Position numbers and translations under genes: made by a program
The notes under the pieces: generated by a model
Told to the model about the DNA's origin: nothing
The model's database searches: none
Seen by the model: the letters and a program-made list of their open reading frames with translations, nothing else
Assembly: GCA_026168455.1 (NCBI GenBank)
Contig: CM047431.1
Coordinates: 17,162,183-17,226,182, forward strand
Source of the DNA: Theocolax elegans
Taxonomy: Eukaryota > Arthropoda > Insecta > Hymenoptera > Cerocephalidae
Length of the DNA: 64,000 nucleotides
Direction: 5' to 3'
Shown: positions 20,019-32,161 of the stretch, in pieces
How the letters are laid out: every line of letters starts with the position of its first letter
Numbering within the stretch: position 1 is the first letter of the stretch

Positions 20019-21287
20019 ATGGCGGACGAAAGAGCGAAGCGTATTTCCTATATAACCCAAAGACGCACGACCTTGAAGGCGCAACTTACCAATGCCCTTA
20101 ATAGTATAAATCAACATAAGTGGGATAAGGCTAGCGCGCGATCTCGCTTAGCACGTCTTACCAATTTATTAGATACATATGAGGAATTACATTATGAACT
20201 AGCCACGTTAGAAACTGAAATCGATAGATTACCCGAGTTGACGGAAATTCAAGATAAATATTTTGAAATCGTATCTAAAGTAGAAGTTTTATGCGCAACG
20301 AACGTCAACGTAACGACTCGCGCTCCTAACGCCGCGAATGCTACATTATCTGATAGGCAAAAAACATTAAAATTACCGACAGCCGAATTACCTAAATTCA
20401 ATGGCGATATCAATAAGTGGTTAGACTTCAAAAATACCTTTCAAACAATGATAGAATCTCGAAACGATATAGACGATTTAACTAAATTCCTTTATTTAAA
20501 AAGTAGTCTCGAAGGCGAAGCCGCCAATAAAATTTCGATTTTCACCGTGTCCGCAGAAAATTACAAAAACGCTTGGAAAGTTTTAATAGAAGCATACGAA
20601 AGAAAACGCACTTTGATAGCTAAACACATCGACGCGGTTGTAGAATTCTTACCTTTAAAAAGAGCTACGTCTTCGAGTCTAACTAAATTCGTAGATGAGA
20701 TTAAGCAACATTTAACTATGTTAAAACTCTTAGAAGTTGAAACTCCCGATAGATGGGTTATACGCATTTTGGAGAAAAAATTACCACCCGAGGCTCGCCA
20801 GAAATGGGAAGAATCACTTACTCTAGATGAATTACCGGACTTTCAAAAATTCGTAAAAGTAGTAAACGAAATAGCTTCTCAAATGAGTGCTTTGGAAGAG
20901 GACTCGGTGCGTTCGCGAGACGATATGTACTATAAAAGGTCAATCGATTCAAACAGTAAAAAAAATAAAATGTTTAAAACTAACACGGGAGCGAGAGCCT
21001 TAGTCACACAAACATCAATTTCATGTCCGCGGTGTCAACGCAATCACCCTTTATATAAATGTCCAGACTTTGTTCATATGACAGTAGACGAACGTTGGAA
21101 ATTCGTTAAGGATAAGAGACTATGCGTTAACTGTTTGCGACGCCATTTCGGACAATGCAATTCGACGTACTGTAAAACTTGCAATAGATTCCACCATACT
21201 ATGTTACACGCATCGAGGTCGATTCCAGGACACAACGCGACGTCTGCAAGTACAAGCGCGATAGCAAAAAGGGATGAAACTATATGA
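20019..21287 (+). CDS. BEL/Pao Gag polyprotein
   Basis: A 422-residue capsid-type protein that would package the element RNA. Residues 1-90 are basic and then heptad-like (coiled coil). The middle has the Pao-type Gag segment LPKFNGDINKWLDFKNTFQT, matching the DUF1759 family. The C-terminal part has CX2C/H/C knuckles (CPRCQRNHPLYKC, then CVNCLRRHFGQCNSTYCKTC). The ATG at 20019 follows a C tract and starts MADERAKR. The frame ends in a lone TGA followed by CTA, and the same frame continues open into protease. See the finding on readthrough. Confidence 0.9.
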   Translation: MADERAKRISYITQRRTTLKAQLTNALNSINQHKWDKASARSRLARLTNLLDTYEELHYELATLETEIDRLPELTEIQDKYFEIVSKVEVLCATNVNVTTRAPNAANATLSDRQKTLKLPTAELPKFNGDINKWLDFKNTFQTMIESRNDIDDLTKFLYLKSSLEGEAANKISIFTVSAENYKNAWKVLIEAYERKRTLIAKHIDAVVEFLPLKRATSSSLTKFVDEIKQHLTMLKLLEVETPDRWVIRILEKKLPPEARQKWEESLTLDELPDFQKFVKVVNEIASQMSALEEDSVRSRDDMYYKRSIDSNSKKNKMFKTNTGARALVTQTSISCPRCQRNHPLYKCPDFVHMTVDERWKFVKDKRLCVNCLRRHFGQCNSTYCKTCNRFHHTMLHASRSIPGHNATSASTSAIAKRDETI

Positions 21288-24200
21288 CTAAATCAAAATT
21301 TATTAAACACCATTTCTCGTGCGCCTTGTTCTCAGCTCATTACGAGTGCGGTGGTACGTATCTCGAGTCATAACAACGAAACGTTTGAGGCACGCGCGTT
21401 GCTCGATACATGCGCAACTGCACACTTTATATCAGAGAATTTAGTTCGCATTTTAAATCTACCGATAAAACAATGTAAGGTTCCGATCGGCGCTATTAAT
21501 GAATTAAATACAATTTCAAGGGGTAGTGTTCGTTTAACTATTAAGTCAATTTATGATAATTACAGTAAAACTTTAACATTTTTAATAATTGACAGGATAG
21601 CGAATTTAGTTCCAGATGAAATCTTTCCTCGCGAGTCCATTAATATACCAAGGCAATTAAAATTAGCTGATCCGAACTTTCACATGCCACAACCAATCGA
21701 TTTATTAATAGGATCTAGCGCTACTTTATCTATGTTAATAACAGGGCAAATTAACTTGTCTCACGATAAAATTACCTTAACACTACAAAATACACGGTTA
21801 GGTTGGATAGCAGCGGGTAATTCTAGTAATATAGGAATAGCCAAGGAAACAACCTGTAATTTCCTCGAATTGACTGAACTTTTAACTAAATTTTGGAACA
21901 TAGAAGAAATTCATTCACACACAGATAAGACTCCGGACGAGACACTTTGCGAAACACATTACGATAAAAACACTACACGCGACAGTAACGGTAGGTACAT
22001 AGTGCGTTTACCATTTAAAAATAATACTAATAGCATAGGAGAAACTCGGGCACAAACTTTGAAAAGATTCTATAATATGCAACGTAAATTGAATTTGGAC
22101 AGTGAGCTTAAAAGTGAATATCATAACGTCATGCAAGAATATATCGCGTTAGGACACATGACCTTAGTAGAAAACGAGAAAGTCGAGGGTTATTACATGC
22201 CGCATCATGCTGTTTTTAAATCATCGAGTAACACTACTAAGCTTCGCGTAGTTTTTGATGCATCAGCTAAGGCCGATAACGGCATTTCATTAAATCAAAC
22301 TTTATTGATAGGACCGACTATACAAAATAAATTATTTGAACATTTGATTAGATTTAGAACCTTTGCATATGTAATGACCGCCGACATTGAAAAAATGTAT
22401 AGACAAATTTTAGTGCACCCCGACGACCGCAAGTATCAGCGTATTTTTTGGTATGATAAAAATAATATTCGTGTTTTTGAGTTAAATACTATCACATTCG
22501 GAGTCTCTGCAGCTCCTTACCTAGCAATTAAAACTTTACAACGACTTGCGGACGACGAAGGTAGTAAATTTCCACTAGCTCAACGAGTATTGAAACGCGA
22601 TTTATATGTCGACGATTTATTGACAGGCGCAAACAATTTAAATGACATTCTAGTAATTAGAGATCAAGTAATTCAGCTTTTAATGTTAGGGGGATTTAAC
22701 ATACGTCAATGGGCTTCAAATCACGCGCACGCGTTAGACAACGTCGATAAAAAGGTGTTTACATTTAATTCTGCGGTTGAATCAAATACAATAGTAAAAA
22801 CTTTAGGTATAGGTTGGATATCCAAAAGCGATAAACTCATTTATTCAGTAAATCCATTCAATATTGACGAACCTTTAACAAAACGAAAAATTCTATCAGA
22901 AGTCGCGAAAATCTACGATCCGTTAGGTTTACTAGGACCGATCATCTTGAGGGCAAAAGTAATAATTCAAAAGTGTTGGAGTATAAAGATTGATTGGGAC
23001 GATCCAGTACCTGATAATATACGTAAAATATGGGTACAATTACGAAGTCAGTTACCTTCTATTCAAAATTTACAATTCGAGCGCTGCGTATTAATAAAAA
23101 ACTCGATACACATTGAATTACACGGATTTTGCGATGCGAGTAATATAGGTTATGGCGCGTGCATATATTTGCGATCAAACGATAAAAATAACAAAACGCT
23201 TGTACGCCTACTTTGCGCAAAGTCCCGAGTAGCCCCTCTAAAAACAACCACAATCCCACGATTGGAGCTTTGCGGTGCTTTAACGCTTGCTCGCTTATAT
23301 AAGGAGACGCGTTCTGTTTTTGAATTCCAATTGGACAAAGTTGTATTTTGGTCAGATTCGACAATCGTATTAAACTGGTTAAAAAACAGCCGCAAGCTTT
23401 GAAGACGTTTGAAGCCGTTCGAGTAGCAGAGATTCAATCGTTGGGTGATTCTATCCATTGGCGATACATACCTACCCATGACAACCCGGCTGACGCGCTA
23501 TCGCGAGGGCAGTTACCTGATGATTTCGTCTCAAACCGAAATTGGTTCACCGGTCCCGGGTGGTTAGACAGATCGCCTCTTAACTGGCCAGCGAGCGTAG
23601 TCACGCCCGACCCAGACCTTCCCGGATTAAAACAAAAAACGTGTTTCTCGCTTACGACTCCGAAATGCGATATTTTCGAGCGATTCTCATCTTACGCGAC
23701 ACTCCTGCATACAATTGCATACTGTATGCGTTTTATAAATAGAAAAATAAGGTACGAACATAAAAATATAAGCATAAACGAAAAAATAGAGGCTGAACGT
23801 AAAATCTTACGTTTGATACAAGCCGAACAGTTCTGCGATGAAATTAAAAGATTAAAATCAAATAATAAATTGAAAAGTACCCGACTTTCTTGTTTAAATC
23901 CATTTTTAGACGAATTCGGTATATTACGCGTAGGTGGTCGTTTACGTCATTCTAATTTAAACATTGATCAGAAACACCCGGTTTTATTGCCTAAAAATCA
24001 TCTAGTTACGGATTTAATCATTAAGCAAATTCACCTCAATAATTTTCATTCGGGAATTCAGAGCACACTTTGCACTCTTAGGCATCGCTTTTGGCTTTTA
24101 GACGGAAAAAATCAAGTACGCAGAACTGTTCGACGATGCGTCGAATGTACACGTCATCGAGCGACACCGTTACAATTTTCGATGGGTGATTTACCGAAAT

Positions 24201-25144
24201 CGCGAGTAAGTGAGTCTAGCGCATTTGAATTTACCGGTATAGATTATTTCGGACCGCTTTTTATTAAAGAGAAAAAATTTCGCAATCGCAATAAAATTAA
24301 AGTTTATGGGTGCGTATTCATTTGCATGGCGACAAAGGCGGTACATATCGAAATAGTGAGCGACTTGACTACAGTAGGGTTTTTAGGGGCTTTTAGACGT
24401 TTCATTGCGCGGCGAGCGATCCCAACTCATGTTTTCTCTGATAATGCTACAAATTTCGTAGGCGCGAGTAGTACTCTTCTCGAATTGTATGCATTATTTA
24501 ACTCACAACAATATAAGGATGACATTAATAATTTTTCAGTTAGAAAAAACATAACTTGGCATTTTAATCCGCCGTTGTCACCACATTTCGGTGGTTTATG
24601 GGAAGCAGCAGTAAAATCATTTAAGCATCATTTTAAAAGAGTCGTAGGTAATCAACTCCTCACATTCGAAGAACTTAATACTTTGGCAATCGAAATAGAG
24701 GCAATTTTAAACTCGCGTCCGTTATGTACACTCTCAGCTGATCCGAATGACCCCATTGCGTTAACCCCGGCTCATTTGCTAGTAGGTAAACCACTCACGA
24801 TACTACCAGAAAAAAATTATCTTGATGTTCCAGATAACCGATTAACCGTATGGAATTTTATAACGAAGGCACGTCAGGATTTTTGGAAGCGCTGGAATAT
24901 TGAATATCTTAACGAATTACAAAAACGACAAAAATGGTGTGAGTCAAAGGGAGAGATTAACGTTGGTTCAGTTGTTCTTATTATCGATAAATTACATCCT
25001 TGTATGCAATGGAAAATGGGGCTTGTACAAGAAATCCACCCTGGAAGCGATGGCATCATCAGAGTCGTAACAGTCAAAACAACGGATGGTATCTTTAAGC
25101 AAAATCTAACACAGTTATGTCTGTTACCAAACGAAATATCTTGA
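21288..25144 (+). pseudogene. BEL/Pao Pol: protease, RT, RNase H, integrase; one frameshift
   Basis: The frame stays open through the 63 nt after the gag TGA, so Pol continues Gag. Protease has ALLDTCATAHFISE, with DTC in place of the common DSG/DTG. The RT has MTADIEKMYRQI and YVDDLLTG with both catalytic Asp kept. RNase H starts FCDASNIGYGACIY. At about 23383-23400, in a run of A, the frame shifts by one base. The second frame (23348-25144) carries the RNase H end, the zinc site ([15 protein letters not shown]), the integrase DDE triad ([23 protein letters not shown]) and a DUF5641-type end. The single shift could be an assembly error. Confidence 0.9.
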
Positions 25145-25292
25145 ATGAAGTATACGCGCTTCGACTCTGTTGTAATCGTAGAAACTAAGTACTCAATACA
25201 CTGATGTATACACGATTTTACACACACCTCGTTTCATGGGTTCCTCTCGAATCTTATTTAGCTTAGTCTTGCATTTCGTTGGGGTGGGAGTA

Positions 25293-26025
25293 TGTTGAAA
25301 CTAAAATCGCGTTATCTCTAAATACGCGTTCGATAATTAATTAATCATAGAAAGGCCCTCCATTAAAACAAAAAAACGTTAAAAGCAAAATTACTGAAAA
25401 CATGACGCGAATCGGAAAAAACGAGAATCGGGTGCGCGCGCATTGATCGGCTACGGTGAGCCGGTCGAGCGCCGTGCATCGAGAGCAGGTCCGCGCTATG
25501 GGGGGAAAAAGGCGCGCTCATCCGAGCTCGCATTCATTCGTACGTACGAACTCGACGCAGCAACTTCGATCTTCAAGGCTCCACGTAGACCAACGACGGG
25601 TAGGCGAGTATAGGAAGTCCCCCCACCAGGCAGGTCGTGTTAGGCTAGCAGTTGGTGAAGAAGAAGACGCGAGGCGCGTATCGCGGGGCCCCGATTCGAC
25701 CGTCCGGTAATACACACACACACACACACATACAACACAAACAAAAATCATAGCGGCACTTGCCGACTCGAGCAACTGCTCCGTACGCGAGAAGCAACGC
25801 TTCTCCCTCAAAACATACAACAATCTATCTCTTTCTCTCTCTCTATCCTATCAGTGTAAATTTCGAGGAGTTTTTCTCCCTACGGGGTTTTCTCCTCACG
25901 AGCCAATAAATTTATTTATATGGCTTAACGTAAAGGAACAAATTATTTACCACCTAACAATCTTTCCCCCTCCTCACACATTCACACATACACCGCGCGG
26001 GTTTAATGTAGTCCTCGACGCTACA
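25293..26025 (+). repeat. Pao 3' LTR, full length
   Basis: 733 bp, TGTTGA...CTACA, followed by the GAAAG duplication. It contains (AC)n and (CT)n runs and a GC-rich 84-codon frame that is duplicated exactly in the other LTR and is not a gene. Confidence 0.9.
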
Positions 26026-26030
26026 GAAAG

Positions 26031-26856
26031 GATGTAACATGTTGTCTAAATAATTAAATGATACTATATTGGAGTAATATATTACATATAGCGTCGACAT
26101 GTTAATTTCAGGAAGCCACGTGGTAATTGGCAGCGAATTTTTTTTTTGTTTAAACGTCGCACTTTTTATGCTCCCATCTGGTGCTAATCAGCGACGGAGG
26201 GCATACGAGGTCTTTGTAGAAACCTTGAAACTTTGAAGAAAGTACTTATTGAAAATACATTTCCCAGTGGTGTTAAAAATAAAAGAAGTTTTTATATCAG
26301 ATAATATGTAATCTGCAAGTATAGAGAAAAATTGCTACAATTTTATTTGAAATGTCAAAATTGGCACATTTTTTAATTGGCATAAAAATACTTATTTTTT
26401 AAAATAACAGTAATTTTTAAGTAGAATACAAGATTACTGCAAGCTTATTTCTAAGATTAAAATTAAAAAGTACTTTTTCATACGAGGAAGAAAATAATCT
26501 TCAAGTGTACTGTAAGCTTACTTTATTTTACTTCATTTGAACTATACAATTTCTACAAGCGTATTCAAAATTTTGAAAATTGGGACAAGGTTTAATTAGA
26601 ATATGTACAATTTTCAATTTTAAATATTTTTAGATGAACAAAATATGGAAATACATTGTGCTATTGTAAATTTACTGCATATCACTAAGTTAAGAAAAAC
26701 TGAGTAATCAATTACAGCAAAGCACCTATCAGCTTGCTATGCGAAGTAAGCGTGCTATGCTTGCTGCAAATAACATAAAGTTGTTGATCCCATACATCCT
26801 TACAGTTTTCTACCAGCATTGATGATTCTCTCTAACACTAAGAACACATTATTTAT
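26031..26856. other. AT-rich interval, nothing recognised
   Basis: Starts right after the Pao target duplication. I see no ORF or repeat structure. Confidence 0.5.
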
Positions 26857-27546
26857 TTAGCCTTGTCCAGCCTTAGTGAAGCCACTTGGCCTTGGAAATG
26901 CTGTTATGCTTGTAAGTTGAGTCCACCGTTCACTGACAATAATTGCACCTGAAAGTTTACTAATAAATAAACTTGCAGATATCTAAAGATTGAGAATAGA
27001 GAAATTATAATTAAGTATAGCTTCCCTCAGGTATATAGAGGACAAGGGAAATAGAAAATATCAAGACACTTTCAGGTTAAGGGAACACACTCAAGCAACA
27101 TACTTAATTACACAGAAGGAAAAAAGCAGTCACGCAGTTAATTCCTCAAGAGATGACACCAACAAGCTACTGCATGACTCCGCGTACTCGAAGCCATCTT
27201 TGTAGACGGCATAACGCAGCTTTCCTACCTGTTGCGCCGCAGATGCAAGACCGCCAATCCGTACTACACCTGAAACAACAAAATGCATAAGCAGCTCGAA
27301 TTAGCTTGAAGCTATTACTATAAGGAACGATTATAAATCTTACCCGGCAGCTGATTCTCCATCCGCAATGCTCGAAGTATACCTCGTCGATGTTATCCAG
27401 CTCCCAATCAGCTGATCACTACCGTGAATATAGCGAACCGCACGGATGACGCGAAGCTGCCGAGAACGCACGACTCGACACTCAAGAGTCAACGCGCATG
27501 CGCGACACACCATAGTTGCGGGCCTACTCGAAGAAAGATAGACCAC
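26857..27546 (-). CDS. Candidate three-exon host gene, unknown product
   Basis: On the minus strand, exon 1 (27546-27344) ends at GTAAGA. Exon 2 (27269-27229, 41 nt) sits between TTGTTGTTTCAG and GTAGGAAAG. Exon 3 (26948-26857) follows GTAAACTTTCAG and ends in TAA with AATAAA directly after it. Phases 2, 1 and end join into 111 residues with no stop. The first 60 residues are rich in Arg and could be a mitochondrial-type leader. I recognise no family. An ATG in another frame of exon 1 (MENQLPG) also reads on into exon 2 and through its donor. The GC-rich exon 1 stands out from AT-rich flanks. It could instead be a non-coding RNA or chance. Confidence 0.3.
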
Positions 27547-27612
27547 GACCGATTACCGATCATCTCGGGTGCTTTTTCAAAGGTAGTTGAACTGACTATG
27601 TTAAAATTATAA

Positions 27613-28331
27613 TAGAAAAATTATTCTTACCAAATTATTTTGAAAATTAAAAAATTGTGTAAACGACAGCTAAATAATTTTTTAAGTAAACATTTAGACT
27701 TTTATTGAAATTTTGTTCTATTCTAGTAGATTAAAATTGTATTTGAAAGTTACTGTTAAAATTTCAGCCTATTCAATGAAGTAGTTTCTTAGATATCCTG
27801 TTGTAAGTCCATTAAGATTTTGAAAAATAAATTTAAATAAAAGTTAATAATAATATAATTTGTTTAAAAATTTAAGAAATGTTTTTAATTGTTCTAAAAA
27901 TAATAATTAAATAAAAAAAATCATTTTTTTATTGATTTTAAAAAAAAAAAAAAGTTATTGTAACATTAATGTGTAATTATAATATTAGATCTGCGGGCAA
28001 CAGATCGCCCGTCACTTAGGGGTCTGTAGTACCGACGCGGCCAGCGCAAGAATTGGCACTTGACATATGGCGCGCGTATCGGTAGGCAGAATTTATAGCA
28101 AATGAGTCTCATTGTTACGTAATATAAAATTATAACAAAAATTGAGAAATGTCGTTTTGTTGAAAATTTACCATTTACATAAAAATATTTGAATTTGGCA
28201 TCGCAGGACTGGTGCACCCTTTGACAGGGTAAATAAAAATTACGTACAACTGTAGAAATAAATAACTTAATATTTAGTCTGCAGCTATTTTGTAATTTGT
28301 TTACTATCAAGTAAACAGTAAAAGTAAGTTA
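27613..28331. other. AT-rich interval before piggyBac remnant
   Basis: Mostly A/T to 27960, with a small GC-richer patch at 27990-28080. This may hold the 5' flank of the decayed piggyBac element, but no terminal repeat was identified. Confidence 0.4.
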
Positions 28332-29610
28332 TTGGAGCCAAATCATATTTACGATTGGGAAGAGAATGCTCTGGATAATATATCTCCTAATATCGAGGAT
28401 AACTCCAATCTGTCAGTTATTTCACCATTATTTTTCAAAAATTCCTTACAATTATTCGAGTTGTTCGTCTCGGAATCGTTAATGAATCATGTTCTGGAAG
28501 CTATGGCTGAGAATCATTTTGATTTGTCTAATGATTATATGGTAATCATAATGATTACTATTTTTAATTCTAGAAAACGTCTTTACGATTATTGATCAAC
28601 AAAACGAATCTTAGAGTGTCCAATCGTTACCGAACTTATGTCGAGAAATAAATTTGTTACCATCAAGAAGAATATTCGATTTTACAAACTTGTGAGAATT
28701 GCATGCAATTCGGTTTTATTCGACTACAACGTATTGGTAGATGTAGTAATGGTGAAATATTTCGGTAGATTTGGTATCGAGCAGTGTATGAGGAATAAGC
28801 CTATCAGGTTTGGAATAAAGATGGATACATCTATGGCCTCGATATTTACACAGGTAATTTAGGGAATAATATACAAAATGTTTTAGCTTTAGGTTTGGTT
28901 CATGAAAAATAATACATATAATTTCTACTTTGTTAGAAAAACCGAAAAAGAAGATTTGAGTAAATGCTTTATCACCAACAAACACTGTACGGCAGAATCG
29001 CGTGAAAGAAAAGGTTAAAATGTCAAAAAAACTGAAGGAAGAACCACTATTTCTAAGCATGAAGCAAATTCAAGGTTTAATTACATTACGGTAATGGATA
29101 CCAAACCCGTATCGATTCTCTCAACTAAATATGGGGATGAACCGAAAGTGGCAATGCAAAGATGGCATGAATCGTCGAAAAATTCCATTCTTTTCTCTCA
29201 TTCTTTTTTCATGTACAATCAACACATGGGTGGTGTCGATCTCCATGATCAACACTGTAATGCTCTGATGCATTCGATAAGAGGTAAATGGACATGGTGT
29301 CTTTTTATGCGACTTATTCAAGCAGCTTTAGCAAACACTACATTGCTTTACAATAAATTCCATCCGGATTAAAAAAAAGGTTCCAAAGATATTGTTCAAG
29401 AAGTTTGTGAATATCACAATCAGAAGCTATCATCAGTACGTATTCCCAGGGAAAAGAGAAAACCTGAAAATTCTTCAGAGCCATCATGAAACAAGGAAGG
29501 ATGAAAAAGTGCGGAATAGGTATGTGTTCGATGACAACTGAATGGTCCTGTCCGAAATGTTGCAAACCTATTTGCAGAAAACACAAAGAAGATCACGGCA
29601 ATGAGCCATA
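28332..29610 (+). pseudogene. Decayed piggyBac transposase
   Basis: Pieces of one piggyBac-type transposase lie in changing frames. The N-terminal part is at 28332-28595 (FFKNSLQLFELFVSESLMNH). A middle part is at about 28640-28860 (NKPIRFGIKMD). The C-terminal catalytic part is at 29094-29372 (YNQHMGGVDLHDQHCN, then GKWTWCLFMRLIQAALANT). The final cysteine-rich zinc domain is at about 29510-29605 (CGIGMC, CPKCCKPICRKH). Stops and shifts separate them. These motifs are typical of the DDE_Tnp_1_7 family, so the element is dead. It could have supplied transposase for the TTAA MITEs at 11591 and 49824, but no shared ends were found. Confidence 0.8.
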
Positions 29611-30582
29611 ATTAGGTTGATAACTCGGAAACTTATTGAAACTTTGACTACTTTGCGCATGACTGTTTATAAATATTTACACTAACAAATTGAACTCCGA
29701 CAAAAAACGTTACTAGGTATGTGTCGTGTTTTTGCCCGTAGAATCGTTATCCACATTCAGTTTTGCAAAATTACGACATTTTGGGTTATTTATTTAAATA
29801 ATTTGTTACAAACAATTGTAATCGACACAAGAAAAAACACGGGTACTTTTTTTGGTTATGCAAAGGATGGCACAGTTCGTTTTGCGATATCTCTACCAGG
29901 TTTTGCCTAGTTTTTAATGAGTTAATAATAGGAAGTATACGGTCAATGTAATTATCCTAGACCGAGATTGACAATGAAACTTTATTTTCAAATTCTGATG
30001 TAAAGTTGAAAACTTTAAATTCTCTATTTCTGTTGTAACTGTCTTGACATCAAATAGACTTATGACTGCTCCAATGATATCCTTGTAAACATCAAATCAA
30101 ATTTTAATTAAAAACATTGTAAAGTAGTTTTTACTTATTACTTTAGTAAATTATGTTTTTCAATTGTATTTAAATTATTAATTTAAATTTATTTACATTC
30201 CATGAGATTACAAATAATTAACTAATAAAAATAAATAACTGATGAATAAATAAGAAATAAATGTATAACAATATGAAAAACATGTTTAATAGTAAACAAA
30301 ATAAAAAACTTACATTGCTGTATTGCTGGGTTTGATATTTTGTATAACCACTTCAGAAGTTACGCGAAACTCCTGGGGTCACTTTCAGAAACTAATTGTT
30401 CATTTTGATTTTTATCTTGCATTGAATAAAAAAAGAAATGTTTTTATAGATTTTCTTTTTCTTTCGTAATATCCTTTAAATTTGTTAATTTCAATGTCAA
30501 AAAGAAAAACAAATTTAAAATTATATTTTTTTCACCATGATAGTCCTAAGGCTGCTGATGTAGAAGAAAATTGAAATGCAAT
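29611..30582. other. AT-rich interval, nothing recognised
   Basis: No ORF with family signature and no clear repeat, up to the (TC)n tract. Confidence 0.5.
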
Positions 30583-30623
30583 TCTCCCTCTCTCTCTTTC
30601 TATCTCTCTCTCTCTCTCTCTCT
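30583..30623. repeat. (TC)n microsatellite at LINE-1 5' end
   Basis: About 40 nt of CT repeat directly before the start of the first LINE. Similar tracts precede the second and third LINEs. Confidence 0.9.
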
Positions 30624-30943
30624 TGGTGGGTAATACAGACGCTCTTCTTCTTCACTCTGTTTTGATTTATTATAGTTTTTCAATAAGGCATTTTTGTGAG
30701 TTCTAGTTACGAAATCGTGGACTCATTCAGGAGCTGCTTAGCCGTATTGAACAGGTACCTTGATTAAGTAGCTCGTGGAGTCCCTATTTGCTTTGCTTTA
30801 GAGGTTAGCTGATAGAATTTTATGCAAAATCATCTTGGCAGACGGATTGAGTCTTGTCGCGGTAACACAGCGCCTCTACCGCGGTTGATCGGAGTTGAAT
30901 ATCTTTACATATCAGCCTTTAAGTCGTCAAATTCATCAAGGAA

Positions 30944-32146
30944 ATGCTTCAATCGGCGAGGAACGTGTGTTTCGTCTGTGGCCGACGTATATTGAAGAAA
31001 GACGTGGCGGAGAACTGCAATGGCTGTAACAACACTATTCACGCCAACTGCTACTCTAATATTCAAGGTACGAGTGAACTAAGGTGTTGCCGGCTTGCCA
31101 AAACGCTTGATTCGCCGCTATCCCAAGCGGGGGCAGCACCTCTCGGGTCTCTTTCGAACGACGACGAGACGGTACGCGATGTAGAAATCACAGCGCATCC
31201 CCCCACCACTGTATCTTCTAAGCGCGTCACCTCGCCCACATCGCCGCCATACGCGCTAGTTACTAAGTAACCACGCAATATTGCTCCGCCCGCCTGTTTT
31301 ATGAGTCAATCTGATTCAAGCACTGGCTCCGTAGATATGACCGCCTTCCTCACGAGTTTCGCGGCGCGTATGGAAGAAACACTTACGCGTTCCGTGTCGA
31401 GAATAGAAACATCGGTAAATGACCTATCTAAGGAACTTAAGTCCTTATCCGATAGAGTCACCCGGGTTGAATCATCGACAGGCTCTGCGATTTCATCCTT
31501 AGATTCGCGGCTAACAGACGTTGAGAAATTTACGTCAAAGCACAGCGATCTTTTAAACAATTTTCAAGATACAAGTAAATCGTCGAAAGCGAGCGGTCCT
31601 GCTCCCTCAGAGCTTGATACATGCGAGATCCTTATCTTGGGAATACCAGCGGAAATAAAATTGTCTGAGAAAGACCTGGTTGAACGCATCCTCATTGCAA
31701 CTAATCTTCCACACTTAATCAGCCATGTAATTAATTTTCGACCATGGACTTGTACGAAGGGAAGGAGCTCCCAGGACTCCCAGGAAAAGCATCTACTTAA
31801 ATTTAAGGGCCTAGTTTTTAGAGTATCATGGTCCTCAATTCGTGATCTAATCATTGAAAAAACGCATTTGTTAAAAAACCAAACAGCGCTTACTATTTTC
31901 GGCTCAATAGGCAACTCTAATATTTTTGTTCGTGCGTTATGGCCGAAACCCATCCACGATTTATGGGTAAAGACTTCGCGTAAAGCATCTGAATTGGGAT
32001 ATCTGCGGCCTGTTATTCTTAATTATAATGTATGTCTGCGTAAGGCTAAGGGAGGGCCTCTCATTATTATTCATTCTGACTCTGATCTACTTGCCCTCTC
32101 CCCCTCCAATCACAACGTAAATCAAAATCAAAACCAGAATAAATGA
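30944..32146 (+). pseudogene. LINE 1 ORF1 protein, PHD-like finger and coiled coil, one stop
   Basis: An RNA-binding chaperone-type ORF1. Residues about 8-50 are a PHD-like zinc finger (CFVCGRRIL, CNGCNNTIHANC, CC). After a TAA at 31268-31270 the same frame continues at 31301 with a coiled coil (SRIETSVNDLSKELKSLSDR) and an RRM/L1-type C-terminal domain (CEILILGIPAEIKLSEKDLV). The related ORF1 at 40420 has its stop elsewhere, so the two breaks are independent. Confidence 0.75.
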
Positions 32147-32161
32147 AATTCAACCAGCCAG

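Larger units (their letters stand above)
18222..26025 (+). mobile_element. BEL/Pao LTR retrotransposon, complete, 5-bp TSD
   Basis: LTRs at 18222-18862 and 25293-26025 both start TGTTGA and end GACGCTACA. GAAAG flanks both sides (18217-18221 and 26026-26030). A TGG-starting primer-binding site follows the left LTR, and a purine-rich tract GGGGTGGGAGTA precedes the right LTR. Gag, protease, reverse transcriptase, RNase H and integrase are in BEL/Pao order. The LTRs differ at only a few single bases where they align, so the insertion is young. The left LTR has lost about 92 bp net. Confidence 0.95.
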
